A stretch of 64,000 nucleotides of DNA from DASZTV01 sp035547515 (GTDB taxonomy: Bacteria; Actinomycetota; Actinomycetes; JAFAQI01). A model generated the notes under the pieces. That model had not been told where the DNA came from. It worked only from the letters and a program-made list of their open reading frames with translations, and made no database searches. The position numbers and the translations under genes were made by a program. The DNA lies in NCBI GenBank assembly GCA_035547515.1, contig DASZUS010000071.1:1-64000 (forward strand). Direction: 5' to 3'. The first letter of the stretch is position 1. The number at the start of each line of letters is the position of its first letter. Below are positions 16,915 through 25,873 of this stretch, one piece after another.

Positions 16915-17638
16915 GGCAGGACCTCCACCCCGTCGGGCATGCGGCCGTTGACCTCATGGACGACCGCAGATGACCGAATAAGTGCGTCGACGCACACCAC
17001 GCGGCCGCAGCGCAGGCGGAGCCAGACGTTGTGTTCCAGGGGAGGCAATGCGCGGCTTCGCCTTGCTAGCCGCTGAAGTCGGCTTCCGCTACTGAAAGAG
17101 CGCCGCCAGCCAGTCGCTCCAGCGCCTGTGCCGTCAGTCGCGAGTTACGCGGCGGTCCGTCGAGGTTGGCCCGAAGCAGCGCGTCGTAGGTCACCACACC
17201 GCGCTGGAGCGCATCGCTGAGCGCGGCGAGCACGCTTCGTGGCTTGGTCATCAGGCGTGTGGCTGCGATGACCGCCGTCGCGGGATCGACATATCGCAAA
17301 CGCGCGGTTGCCGTACCGGCGACCTGGGTGTTGGACCGTCGAATGACGACAAATCCAGTAGACCGCACGGGCGAGCCTTGCGGCACTGTCACGTATACGC
17401 GCTACTCATCGACCGGGACCGCGCGAACGCCATGGAACCGGCAGGCGTCCGAGCCGTCGATCTGAGAGCCCGGCCCCGCGTACCGCAGCGCCGCTATGAG
17501 CATCTGGCGCCGGGCCGGATCGCCAGGCCGGGCCAGGTAGACGCCTGGCAGGAGCCGCCGCCATTGCCGCGATCGGACCTTGTAGCGGAGCGCCTCAGGT
17601 GTCAGCCCGCAGGCAAGCGCCTGGTCTCGGTGGATCAC
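16915..17638 (-). pseudogene. decayed AbiEi-like / DUF559-type gene B
   Basis: It starts at ATG 17638 with an AbiEi-type winged helix (DQALACGLTPEALRYKVRSR) and an LLPGVYLARPG strand. An in-frame TAG at 17402-17404 interrupts it, but the same frame continues with RVYVTVPQGSPVRSTGFVVI to about 17066. After a frameshift, nuclease-like sequence resumes around 17050-16925 (LEHNVWLRLR, VDALIRSSAVVHEVNGRMP) and is cut off at palindrome 16875-16914. So it has a nonsense codon, a frameshift and a missing C-terminus. Its end point, just after the E-x-N-G motif, resembles that of gene A. It occupies the ~900-base gap between glyS and ppdK, in which I see nothing else. Confidence 0.78.
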
Positions 17639-17649
17639 CTCGATTTGCC

Positions 17650-17689
17650 GTCGCGGCTATGTGGTCGTCTATGGCCGATTGGCCGCGAT
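17650..17689. repeat. palindromic element B, right copy (40 bp)
   Basis: Imperfect inverted repeat: TCGCGGCTAT at the left pairs with ATTGGCCGCGA at the right around the core GGTCGTCTATGGCC. It is the partner of 16875-16914 at equal length and lies 11 bases upstream of the start of decayed gene B, the same relative place as the upstream palindrome of the intact gene at 24855-25856. Confidence 0.75.
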
Positions 17690-17749
17690 CGGGACCTTCG
17701 CCCCTGGGTAGGGTTTTGGCGTCGCCGCGATTGGTTGAGGAGCTCGCAC

Positions 17750-20443
17750 ATGCCGAAGTACGTCTACGACTTCCACGAGGGCAACAAGGACCTCAAGGAC
17801 CTGCTCGGCGGAAAGGGCGCCAACCTCGCGGAGATGACCAACCTCGGGCTGCCGGTGCCGCCCGGTTTCGTGATCACCACCGAGGCGTGCAAGGTCTATC
17901 TCGACAGCGGAAGCGAGCCCGAGGACCTCGCTAAGGAGGTCAACGAGCACCTCGCGTCACTCGAGAAGACGATGGGCAAGCGGCTGGGTCAGGCCGACGC
18001 CCCGCTGCTGGTCAGCGTCCGCTCCGGAGCGAAGTTCTCGATGCCCGGAATGATGGACACCGTCCTCAACATCGGCCTCAACGACGAGTCGGTCGAGGGC
18101 CTCGCCAAGCAGGCCGACAACCCGCGCTTCGCCTGGGACTCCTACCGCCGGCTGATCCAGATGTTCGGCAAGACGGTCCTCGGCGTCGAGGGCGAGCACT
18201 TCGACGAGGTCTTCGACGCGGCCAAGGAAGCCAAGGGCACCAAGAACGACCTGGACCTCGACGAGAACGACCTGCGCGGGATCGTCGAGAAGTACAAGGA
18301 GGTCGTCGCCAAGCACGCCGGGCGGCCCTTCCCGACCGACCCGCGAGAGCAGCTCGACCTCGCCGTCCGGGCCGTCTTCGACTCGTGGAACGGCGAGCGC
18401 GCCAAGCTCTACCGCCGCCAGGAGCGCATCCCCGCCGATCTCGGTACGGCGGTCAACGTCGTCGCGATGGTGTTCGGAAACATCGGCATGGACTCTGGCA
18501 CCGGGGTCGCCTTCACCCGCGACCCGGGCAGTGGCGACCAGGGCGTCTACGGCGACTACCTGCAGAACGCCCAAGGAGAGGACGTGGTTGCGGGCATCCG
18601 CAACACCGTCGCACTGGCCGACCTGGAAGAGATCGACAAGCCGGCGTACGACGAGCTCATGGGCATCATGGCCACGCTCGAGAACCACTACAAGGACCTC
18701 TGCGACATCGAGTTCACCGTCGAGCGCAACAAGCTCTGGATGCTGCAGACCCGCGTCGGCAAGCGCACGGCGGCGGCCGCGTTCAAGATCGCCGTACAGC
18801 TGGTCGACGAGGGCCTGATCGACATGGACGAGGCCCTGCAACGGGTCAACGGCGCGCAGCTTGCACAGCTGATGTTCCCGCGCTTCGACGAGGCCGCGAC
18901 CGACATCAAGAAGATCGCCAAGGGCATCAATGCCTCACCCGGCGCCGCTGTCGGCAAGGTCGTGTTCGACAGCGCGACAGCGGGGGAGTGGGCGTCGCGA
19001 GGCGAGGCCGTGATCCTGGTACGCCGCGAGACCAACCCCGACGACCTGCCCGGCATGATCGCCGCCGAGGGCATCCTGACCAGCCGCGGCGGCAAGACCA
19101 GCCACGCCGCCGTCGTCGCCCGCGGCATGGGCAAGACCTGCGTCTCCGGCGCCGACGAGCTCGAGATCAACGTCGCGGCAAAGACCATCACCACCAAGGA
19201 CGGCTCGAAGATCAGCGAGGGTGACGTCGTGTCGATCGACGGCACGTCGGGCGCGGTGTACCTCGGCGAGGTCCCGGTCGTGCCGAGCCCGGTGGTCGAG
19301 TACTTCGAGGGCAACCTCGACGCGGCGTCGGACCCGCTGGTCGCGGCGGTCGACCGGATCATCAAGCATGCCGATGCCAAGCGCCGGCTGGGCGTGCGGA
19401 CCAACGCCGACACCGACGAGGACGCCGCGCGCGCCCGCCGGTTCGGTGCCGAGGGCATCGGCCTGTGCCGGACCGAGCACATGTTCCTCGGCGAGCGGCG
19501 CGCGTTCGTCGAGCGGCTGATCCTCGCCGAGGGTGAGGCCGAGCAGAAGGCGGCGCTGGACGCGCTGCTGCCGCTGCAGCGCGAGGACTTCGTGGCCATC
19601 TTCGCCGCGATGGACGGGCTGCCGGTCACGGTGCGGCTCATCGACCCGCCGCTGCACGAGTTCCTGCCCGACCTCACCGAGCTGTCGGTGAAGATCGCCG
19701 TGGCCGAGGCAAAAGGCGAGACGGTCAGCGACAAGGACCGCACTCTCCTCGAGGCGGTACGCCGGCTGCACGAGCAGAACCCGATGCTCGGCCTTCGCGG
19801 GGTGCGGCTGGGCCTGGTGATCCCTGGCCTGTTCGCGCTGCAGGTCCGCGCGATCGCCGAGGCGGCCGCCCAGCTGAAGAAGGACGGCAAGGACCCCAAG
19901 CCCGAGATCATGGTGCCGCTGGTCGGCGCCGTACAGGAGCTCGAGATCGTCCGCGAGGAGGCAGAGGGCATTCTCGCCGATGTCGCGAAGGAGACCGGGG
20001 TCGAGGTCCACACCTTGATCGGCACGATGATCGAGGTGCCACGCGCCGCGATGACCGCGGGCCAGATCGCGGAGGCCGCCGAGTTCTTCTCCTTCGGCAC
20101 GAACGACCTCACCCAGATGGGATGGGGCTTCTCGCGTGACGACGTCGAGGGCGCGTTCTTCTCGCGCTACATCGACGTCGGCATCTTCGGGGTGAGCCCA
20201 TTCGAGACCCTCGACGCCGAGGGGGTCGGGCGGCTGGTGAAGATCGCCGTCGAGGAGGGCCGCGCGACCCGGCCCAACCTGAAGGTCGGCGTCTGCGGCG
20301 AGCACGGCGGCGACCCGGAGTCGGTCCACTTCTTTCACCACGCCGGCCTCGACTACGTCTCGTGCTCGCCGTTCCGCGTGCCGGTGGCGCGGCTGGAGGC
20401 GGGTCGCGCAGCGCTCGAGGCCGCAGGTAGCGACAGCCGGTGA
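17750..20443 (+). CDS. ppdK: pyruvate, phosphate dikinase
   Basis: An 897-residue enzyme interconverting pyruvate, ATP and phosphate with phosphoenolpyruvate, AMP and pyrophosphate. It has an N-terminal ATP-grasp domain (GGKGANLAEMTNLGLPVPPG), a central swivelling phospho-His domain (ILTSRGGKTSHAAVVARGMG, His in TSHAA) and a C-terminal PEP/pyruvate TIM barrel ending with VCGEHGGDP, whose Cys is the catalytic acid. ATG 17750 gives the family length; earlier in-frame codons run over pseudogene B. The TGA overlaps the GTG of the next gene. Confidence 0.96.
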   Translation: MPKYVYDFHEGNKDLKDLLGGKGANLAEMTNLGLPVPPGFVITTEACKVYLDSGSEPEDLAKEVNEHLASLEKTMGKRLGQADAPLLVSVRSGAKFSMPGMMDTVLNIGLNDESVEGLAKQADNPRFAWDSYRRLIQMFGKTVLGVEGEHFDEVFDAAKEAKGTKNDLDLDENDLRGIVEKYKEVVAKHAGRPFPTDPREQLDLAVRAVFDSWNGERAKLYRRQERIPADLGTAVNVVAMVFGNIGMDSGTGVAFTRDPGSGDQGVYGDYLQNAQGEDVVAGIRNTVALADLEEIDKPAYDELMGIMATLENHYKDLCDIEFTVERNKLWMLQTRVGKRTAAAAFKIAVQLVDEGLIDMDEALQRVNGAQLAQLMFPRFDEAATDIKKIAKGINASPGAAVGKVVFDSATAGEWASRGEAVILVRRETNPDDLPGMIAAEGILTSRGGKTSHAAVVARGMGKTCVSGADELEINVAAKTITTKDGSKISEGDVVSIDGTSGAVYLGEVPVVPSPVVEYFEGNLDAASDPLVAAVDRIIKHADAKRRLGVRTNADTDEDAARARRFGAEGIGLCRTEHMFLGERRAFVERLILAEGEAEQKAALDALLPLQREDFVAIFAAMDGLPVTVRLIDPPLHEFLPDLTELSVKIAVAEAKGETVSDKDRTLLEAVRRLHEQNPMLGLRGVRLGLVIPGLFALQVRAIAEAAAQLKKDGKDPKPEIMVPLVGAVQELEIVREEAEGILADVAKETGVEVHTLIGTMIEVPRAAMTAGQIAEAAEFFSFGTNDLTQMGWGFSRDDVEGAFFSRYIDVGIFGVSPFETLDAEGVGRLVKIAVEEGRATRPNLKVGVCGEHGGDPESVHFFHHAGLDYVSCSPFRVPVARLEAGRAALEAAGSDSR

Positions 20444-21072
20444 CGCCGCTGGCCTGGTTCCGCTGGGCCCGCCGGATCTTCCTGCTGCTCGTCGTCCTGG
20501 TCGTCGGCTACGTCGGCTCGGTCTGGATTCACATCTGGTGGGTCGCGCGCGAGGACCAGCACCCGCACTCGGATGCCATCGTCGTGCTCGGTGCCAGCCA
20601 GTACAACGGCCGGCCGTCGCCGGTCTTCGCCGCCCGGCTCGACCACGCATTGACGTTGTACGACGAGGGGGTCGCGTCGTACATCGTGACCGTGGGTGGC
20701 AAGGAGCCCGGCGACAACTACACCGAGGCGGAGTCCGGTGCGGCCTACCTCCACCAGCACGGCGTGCCGCGCTCGGCCCTGGTCGCGCTGCAGACCGGCA
20801 GGGACACGTTGCGAAGCCTCGAGGCGGTGAAGCAGGCCTTCGACGCCCATCACTGGCACAGCGCCGTGCTCGTCACGGATCCGTGGCACTGCCTGCGCGC
20901 CCGCACGATGGCGCGCGACCTCGGCATCAAGGCCGACACCTCGCCGGAGCGAACCGGGCCCGCCGTGGAGAGCCGCACCACCGAGGTGCGTTACATCGCG
21001 CGAGAGACTGAGGCCTACATCTACTACGAGATCTTCCACGACGACGACGAGCACAGCGCGGGCGTCATCTAG
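20440..21072 (+). CDS. YdcF/SanA family (DUF218) membrane-anchored protein
   Basis: A 210-residue protein with one N-terminal membrane span (RIFLLLVVLVVGYVGSVWIH) followed by a DUF218 domain. DAIVVLGASQYNGRPSPVFAAR opens the Rossmann-like fold, and TVGGKEPGDNYTEAE and LVTDPWHCLRA follow. Family members such as SanA and YdcF affect envelope integrity, but the enzymatic reaction is uncertain. It starts at GTG 20440 inside the ppdK stop, suggesting co-translation, and is followed by dgt. Confidence 0.87.
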   Translation: MTPLAWFRWARRIFLLLVVLVVGYVGSVWIHIWWVAREDQHPHSDAIVVLGASQYNGRPSPVFAARLDHALTLYDEGVASYIVTVGGKEPGDNYTEAESGAAYLHQHGVPRSALVALQTGRDTLRSLEAVKQAFDAHHWHSAVLVTDPWHCLRARTMARDLGIKADTSPERTGPAVESRTTEVRYIARETEAYIYYEIFHDDDEHSAGVI

Positions 21073-21088
21073 CGATGCAGGGGTTGAG

Positions 21089-22315
21089 TTGAGAGCCGAG
21101 TACGACGCAACGACGCGAGCTCGCCGGGTTGACGAGGCCGACAAGTCCGAGCGCGCGGTACGCGGCGCGTTCGTCCGCGACCGGGCCCGGGTGATGCACT
21201 CCGCCGCCCTCCGCCGGCTCGCGGCGCGGACCCAGGTGGTCGGCGTCGGTGAGAGCGACTTCCCCCGCACCCGGCTGACCCACTCGCTGGAGTGCGCGCA
21301 GATCGGGCGTGAGCTGGCCGGGGCGCTCGGCGCCGATCCGGACCTCGTGGACACCGCCTGCCTGGCCCACGACCTCGGTCACCCGCCCTTCGGGCACAAC
21401 GGGGAGCGCGCGCTGGCGGAGTTCGCCGAGCCTTTCGGCGGCTTCGAGGCCAACGCGCAGAGCCTGCGGGTGCTCACCCGGCTCGAAGCCAAGATCGTCG
21501 ATGCGGACGGGCGCAGCGCCGGCCTCAACCTCACCCGTGCCGCACTCGACGCCGCGACGAAGTACCCCTGGCCGCGCAGCGCGGAGCAGCCCAAGTTCGG
21601 CTACTACGAGTCCGACCGCGAGGTCTTCGACTGGCTGCGGCTCGGCGCCGTGCCCGGGCAGCGTTGCGTCGAAGCGCAGATCATGGACTGGGCCGACGAC
21701 GTCGCCTACTCCGTCCACGATCTCGAGGACGGCATCCAGGGCGGGCTGGTGTCCGTCGAGCAACTCGCGGACCCGGACTCGCGAGCCGAGCTGGTCGAGA
21801 CTGCACAGCGCGCCTACTCCGATGCCTCCCGTGACGAGCTGCATGCCGCGATCGACCGGCTGGTCGATCTGGACTGCTGGATCCGCGGCTACGACGGGTC
21901 CATGGCCTCGATGGTCGCGCTCAAGCGAATGACCAGCGAGCTGATCGGCCGGCTGTGCGGAGCGGCGACTCGCGCGACGTGGGACGACACCGGCGGGACG
22001 CCGCTGCGCCGCTACGGCGGCGACCTCGTCGTACCTGCCGAGGCGAAGGCCGAGTGCGCTGTCCTGAAGTCGGTTGCGGCGCGATACGTGATGAACCGCC
22101 CCGAGGTCATCGCGATGCAGTCCCGGCAACGCGAGCAGCTCACCGAGCTGCTGCAGCTGATCGCCGTCGGCGCTCCGGGGACGCTCGAGCCGTGGCTGCA
22201 TCACGCGTTCGAGACCGCGGCTGACGACGCGGAGCGGATGCGGGTGGTCGTCGACCAGGTGGCGTCGTTGACCGACACGTCCGCCGTCGCCTGGCACCAG
22301 CGCCTGAGCGGATGA
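21089..22315 (+). CDS. dgt: deoxyguanosinetriphosphate triphosphohydrolase-like protein
   Basis: A 408-residue HD-domain dNTPase that releases triphosphate from dNTPs. Visible motifs are RVMHSAALRRLAARTQV, RTRLTHSLECAQIGR (metal-binding His) and CLAHDLGHPPFGHNGE (HD pair). The start appears to be TTG 21089 after a GGGG site; no ATG or GTG gives the expected N-terminus. Together with dnaG ~3.6 kb downstream, this keeps the dgt/dnaG neighbourhood known from mycobacteria, with four genes inserted between. Confidence 0.93.
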   Translation: MRAEYDATTRARRVDEADKSERAVRGAFVRDRARVMHSAALRRLAARTQVVGVGESDFPRTRLTHSLECAQIGRELAGALGADPDLVDTACLAHDLGHPPFGHNGERALAEFAEPFGGFEANAQSLRVLTRLEAKIVDADGRSAGLNLTRAALDAATKYPWPRSAEQPKFGYYESDREVFDWLRLGAVPGQRCVEAQIMDWADDVAYSVHDLEDGIQGGLVSVEQLADPDSRAELVETAQRAYSDASRDELHAAIDRLVDLDCWIRGYDGSMASMVALKRMTSELIGRLCGAATRATWDDTGGTPLRRYGGDLVVPAEAKAECAVLKSVAARYVMNRPEVIAMQSRQREQLTELLQLIAVGAPGTLEPWLHHAFETAADDAERMRVVVDQVASLTDTSAVAWHQRLSG

Positions 22316-22327
22316 GCCGGTGACCAG

Positions 22328-22771
22328 ATGAGCGACCTGGTCGTCCGGGAGGCCTCATCGGCCGACGTGCTGGCGCTGCGGATGGCCGTGCTGCGGCCGG
22401 GCTTCCCGGTCGAGGCTGGTGACTACGACGGCTTTCCCGACGTACGCCACGTCGCGGCGTACGACGGCGACCAGGTCGTCGGGTGCGCCACGGTGTTCCC
22501 GGCGCCGTACGACGGTGAGCCGGCCGCGTGGCAGCTGCGTGGGATGGCCGTCGCACCGGACCGGCAACGGCAAGGGATCGGTGCCCTGGTGCTGCGACAC
22601 GCGATCGAGCTGGTGAGCGCGGCCGGCGCTCCGCTGATCTGGGCCCACGCGAGGACCACCGCGCTGCCCTTCTACGAGCGGCTCGGCTTCGACGCGGTTG
22701 GGGAGCAGTACCTCCACGGCCCGCTGCGCCTTACGCACCGGCTCATCGTGAGGCGGTTGACGCGCGGCTAG
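22328..22771 (+). CDS. GNAT family N-acetyltransferase
   Basis: A 147-residue single-domain acyltransferase. The acetyl-CoA binding motif A is visible as RGMAVAPDRQRQGIGALVLR, followed by the beta5/alpha4 region LIWAHARTTALPFYERLGFD. The substrate is unknown; similar proteins acetylate small amines or ribosomal proteins. It lies 12 bases after dgt on the same strand, so probably in one transcript. Confidence 0.88.
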   Translation: MSDLVVREASSADVLALRMAVLRPGFPVEAGDYDGFPDVRHVAAYDGDQVVGCATVFPAPYDGEPAAWQLRGMAVAPDRQRQGIGALVLRHAIELVSAAGAPLIWAHARTTALPFYERLGFDAVGEQYLHGPLRLTHRLIVRRLTRG

Positions 22772-22822
22772 GGCGCCGTTCGCGAGGGGGCGGCGGGACG
22801 AGTTCTCGAATAGACTGCCGCT

Positions 22823-23770
22823 GTGACGGTGACCTCCGCTGCGCCCGCGAAGGCGAGCCTCAGGCCGCAGTCCGGCGGGCTGCTCAGCGCCGACCAGCTG
22901 CGCGAGCTGGCTTCGCTGCGCCCGGCCGACCGGGTCAGCAACTGGGCCTATCTCGCCGTCACCTGGCTGGTCATCGCCGGTGCGCTCACCGCGGCCGGGC
23001 TCTACACCCGCTGGTGGGTCGTGGTCCTGGCGTTCTTGGTCATCTCGACGCGCCAGCAGTCCCTGCTCAACATCGAGCACGACTGCATCCACGCCAGCTT
23101 CACGCGCGACAAGCGCCGCGACCAGCTCGTCGGGATCATCGCCTGTGCGTCGCCCTGCGGCTCGCCGTGGCACGCGACCCGGGCCCGTCATCTCGCTCAC
23201 CACCGGTTGATCACCACCCCGGAGGACCCCGACCACGCCTTGCACGACACGGCCGACAAGGCGAGCAAGTGGGCGCTCGTCAGGTACTTCGGCCTCGGCC
23301 TGCTCGGCGGCTACGCGGTGATGGTGCTGCTGTCGGGTGCGCCGTCGACGGTGGGCCGCTCGGAGAAGATCCGCGACCTGCGCAACCTGGTCGTCTCCCA
23401 GCTGGTGATCTGGGGCGTCACGTGGGCTGCGTTCGGCGAGTGGTGGCTCTATCTCGCGCTGTGGGTTCTGCCGCTGATCACGCTGACCACGGTGTGCCAC
23501 CTGATCCGCAGCTTCATCGAGCACGCGGTGCTCACCGAGGAGCTGCCCGAGCACGACAACCTGCTCGTGTCGATCGCGAGCAACCCGGTAGAGCTCGCGT
23601 TCCTCGCGCCGTTCAACATGAACTACCACGCCGAGCACCACATGTTCCCCGCCGTACCCGCGCGACGGCTTCCCGACGTGCGGGTGGCGCTTGCCGACTC
23701 GCCGGCCCCGCCTCGTCTGATCCGTACGGCGTACCTCACCCAGCTCGTCCGCTACGCCCGCTCGCTGTGA
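22823..23770 (+). CDS. membrane fatty acid desaturase-like protein
   Basis: A 315-residue integral membrane di-iron enzyme. Three histidine boxes are visible: HDCIH (~residue 86), HLAHH (~122) and HAEHH (~270), separated by hydrophobic spans as in the desaturase/hydroxylase superfamily. Likely substrates are acyl lipids, but this superfamily also contains carotenoid and sterol oxygenases. The next gene, 14 bases downstream, is a methyltransferase, which could act on the same lipid. GTG start. Confidence 0.88.
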   Translation: MTVTSAAPAKASLRPQSGGLLSADQLRELASLRPADRVSNWAYLAVTWLVIAGALTAAGLYTRWWVVVLAFLVISTRQQSLLNIEHDCIHASFTRDKRRDQLVGIIACASPCGSPWHATRARHLAHHRLITTPEDPDHALHDTADKASKWALVRYFGLGLLGGYAVMVLLSGAPSTVGRSEKIRDLRNLVVSQLVIWGVTWAAFGEWWLYLALWVLPLITLTTVCHLIRSFIEHAVLTEELPEHDNLLVSIASNPVELAFLAPFNMNYHAEHHMFPAVPARRLPDVRVALADSPAPPRLIRTAYLTQLVRYARSL

Positions 23771-23783
23771 GCTCGGGGGCGAC

Positions 23784-24803
23784 GTGACCTCTCCCGCTGC
23801 GCAGCAGGATCCGGCTGCGCCGATCGCGACCGAGGACGTCCCGTGCACCGGTTGCGGCGCGCACGACGACGAGGTGCTCTTCGAGGGCCGGGAGCACGAG
23901 TACCGCAACACGACTGACGCGCTGTTCCCGATCGTGCGGTGCAAGGCGTGCGGGCTGGTGCGGCTCAACCCGCGGCCGGCGGTCAGCGAGCTCGGCCGGA
24001 TCTATCCCGCGGAGTACTACGCCTACCACCTGGTTCACGACGACGGCGGTTCCCCGGGGCTCGGGGAGCGGATCAAGGCCAAGCGCTACCAGAAGCGGTT
24101 CCGCAAGCTGCTCGAGCGGGCGGCGCCGGGCACCGGCCCTGCGCGGGTGCTCGACGTCGGCTGCGCCGACGGCCGGCTGCTCACGTGGTACCGCGAGGCG
24201 ATTCCCGGCCGGACCATCGAGACCTACGGCATCGACATCGGTGAGGCTGCCGTCGAGCAGGCGCGCAAGGCCGGGCACATCGCGGTCGCCGGCCGGTTCG
24301 AGGTCGACACCGAGCTCCCGAACGGCACCTTCGACCTGATCGTGGCGAGCCATGTGATCGAGCACGTCGACGACCCGCTCGGGTTCGCCCGCCGGGCCGC
24401 GGAGCTGCTCAAGCCTGGCGGGCTGTTCATGTTCGCCACTCCGAACGTGGACTCCGCCGACGTACGGCGGTTCGGCCGGTTCTGGGGCGGGTGGCACTTC
24501 CCGCGGCACTGGACGCTGTACGACCCCAAGTCCGCGCAACGGCTCGCGGACGCGGTGGGGCTCAGGCTCGAGTCGATCGACTACGAGGTCAACCCGGTGT
24601 TCTGGAACTGGACCTGTCACGCCTGGCTGCGCGAGCGCCGAGGGGACAAACTCGCCGACCGGCTGTTCCCGCCGGTGTCGATCTTCCAGCCCGGTTTGCA
24701 GAGCTTCGTGCTGCTGTCGATCTTCACCATCGTGGACATCTTCCAGAAGCTGCTGACCGGGCGGACCGGCTCGATGCAGGTGGAGCTGCGCCGCCCCGCC
24801 TGA
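23784..24803 (+). CDS. class I SAM-dependent methyltransferase with N-terminal Cys motif
   Basis: A 339-residue protein. Residues ~14-60 contain paired cysteines (PCTGCG and VRCKACGLVRLNPRP), a putative zinc site common in sugar and lipid C-methyltransferase relatives. The Rossmann methyltransferase core follows with ARVLDVGCADGRLLTWYRE at ~120 and FDLIVASHVIEHVDDP at ~185. It ends with a hydrophobic segment (SFVLLSIFTIVDIFQKLL) that may associate with membrane. Its position after the desaturase suggests lipid or polysaccharide modification; the substrate is not known. Confidence 0.85.
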   Translation: MTSPAAQQDPAAPIATEDVPCTGCGAHDDEVLFEGREHEYRNTTDALFPIVRCKACGLVRLNPRPAVSELGRIYPAEYYAYHLVHDDGGSPGLGERIKAKRYQKRFRKLLERAAPGTGPARVLDVGCADGRLLTWYREAIPGRTIETYGIDIGEAAVEQARKAGHIAVAGRFEVDTELPNGTFDLIVASHVIEHVDDPLGFARRAAELLKPGGLFMFATPNVDSADVRRFGRFWGGWHFPRHWTLYDPKSAQRLADAVGLRLESIDYEVNPVFWNWTCHAWLRERRGDKLADRLFPPVSIFQPGLQSFVLLSIFTIVDIFQKLLTGRTGSMQVELRRPA

Positions 24804-24810
24804 CCCCCTC

Positions 24811-24865
24811 CCCGGTTTGTGAAGCGCCGCCGGTGGCCCGCTGCCGCTAACCCCTCACAAACCGG
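24811..24865. repeat. palindromic element C, left copy (55 bp)
   Basis: Perfect 11-base arms CCGGTTTGTGA (24812-24822) and TCACAAACCGG (24855-24865), with a GC-rich 32-base loop. The reverse complement of 25874-25928 matches it over the same 55 bases (about 39 identical). The TGA stop of the intact DUF559-type gene (24857-24855) lies inside its right arm, so the gene's last codons are repeat sequence. Confidence 0.85.
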
Positions 24866-25856
24866 TGTCTTGCGGGCACTTCGCGCATCGCTTGAGCGCA
24901 CCGGGCCAGCCTTGCTGGGTGAGGATGCGCGCCTGCTGTGCTGCAACCTCGCAGGGACGGTCGACAATGTCCGCCCAGCCGTAGCGCAGATGCCGCATGC
25001 CCGCCAGCTCGCTGCGGTTGTCCCGTCGCATGTCGCGCCACTGCTGCCGTGCTGCGTCATGACCCAGGCGCCCGTCGAGCTCGATGTGTACGCCGTACTC
25101 CTCGATCAGCACGTCCAGGTACTCGGCGCCGTCCGCCTGCCGGCGGGACTGCCGCGTCCCCTGTGGCAGACCGTGACGCCGCCGCAGTGCTGCATCCCGC
25201 AGTTCGAGTGGCGAGTGAGCGCCGGCGTTGAGATCGGGCAGCGCGTCCAGGACGATCCTGCGCCAGCGGGTCTTCGGGAGCTCATGGATCGCCGCACGCA
25301 GCCGGTCCGGGGTGGTCTGACGCGAGCGCACCGCATCGGTGACCAGCCCGAGCGCCGAGTCGGCGCTGCGCTTGTTGGAGAGGAGATCCATCACAGTCCG
25401 CTCGATAGTGGTCCTGCTCGGCTGAAGCGACGCATGGACGGCCTTGCCGTCGAGCGTGCGCGAGCGGTGAAGCGCGAGTCCGGGCTGATCGCCAACGTCG
25501 CGCGCGTATGGCACCGTCAGATGGACCAGGGGCGGCGGTTTGCACAGTCGCCACAGTGCTCCAGCCGACTCGTGGCTGAGGGCTGCACCCTCGCCGGCGT
25601 ACTGAAGCGCCGCAAAGTGCATCGTCTCCAGGGGTATGGGCCCACTGAAGGTGACGTAGATGCGTGGCAGCGGTGACTGCCAACGGCCGGACTCGACGAG
25701 CCAGCGAATCCGGTCATCGGTGAGCCCGACGACGCGGCATGTGTACAGGTCGACCGCGCCAGCGGACTCCTGGCCGAGGCTGACGAGTCCGGGGTCACGC
25801 TTGGGGTTGATCACCGCGAGAGGGTCACCGAGATCAGCCGGCTGATGATGTGGCAA
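24855..25856 (-). CDS. AbiEi-like winged helix / DUF559 (Vsr-like nuclease) protein, intact copy C
   Basis: A 333-residue protein (TTG 25856; GTG 25814 is an alternative start). Residues ~25-70 form an AbiEi-type winged helix (GLTDDRIRWLVESGRW, then LPRIYVTF). The C-terminal domain has the PD-(D/E)XK-like elements SPLELRD (215-221) and HIELDGRLGHD (257-267), then WRDMRRDNRSELAGM, as in DUF559/Vsr-like nucleases. It is the only complete member of three in the window. Palindromes of equal length flank it in inverted orientation (24811-24865 and 25874-25928). It is minus-strand between plus-strand housekeeping genes, so an insertion is likely. Whether it cleaves DNA is not shown. Confidence 0.75.
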   Translation of the reverse strand: MPHHQPADLGDPLAVINPKRDPGLVSLGQESAGAVDLYTCRVVGLTDDRIRWLVESGRWQSPLPRIYVTFSGPIPLETMHFAALQYAGEGAALSHESAGALWRLCKPPPLVHLTVPYARDVGDQPGLALHRSRTLDGKAVHASLQPSRTTIERTVMDLLSNKRSADSALGLVTDAVRSRQTTPDRLRAAIHELPKTRWRRIVLDALPDLNAGAHSPLELRDAALRRRHGLPQGTRQSRRQADGAEYLDVLIEEYGVHIELDGRLGHDAARQQWRDMRRDNRSELAGMRHLRYGWADIVDRPCEVAAQQARILTQQGWPGALKRCAKCPQDTGL

Positions 25857-25873
25857 TCCCGCCGCTGTGGAAG

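Noticed and set aside
17378..17749. N-terminal extension of pyruvate phosphate dikinase
   Set aside because: It overlaps pseudogene B and its palindrome; the family N-terminus starts at ATG 17750.
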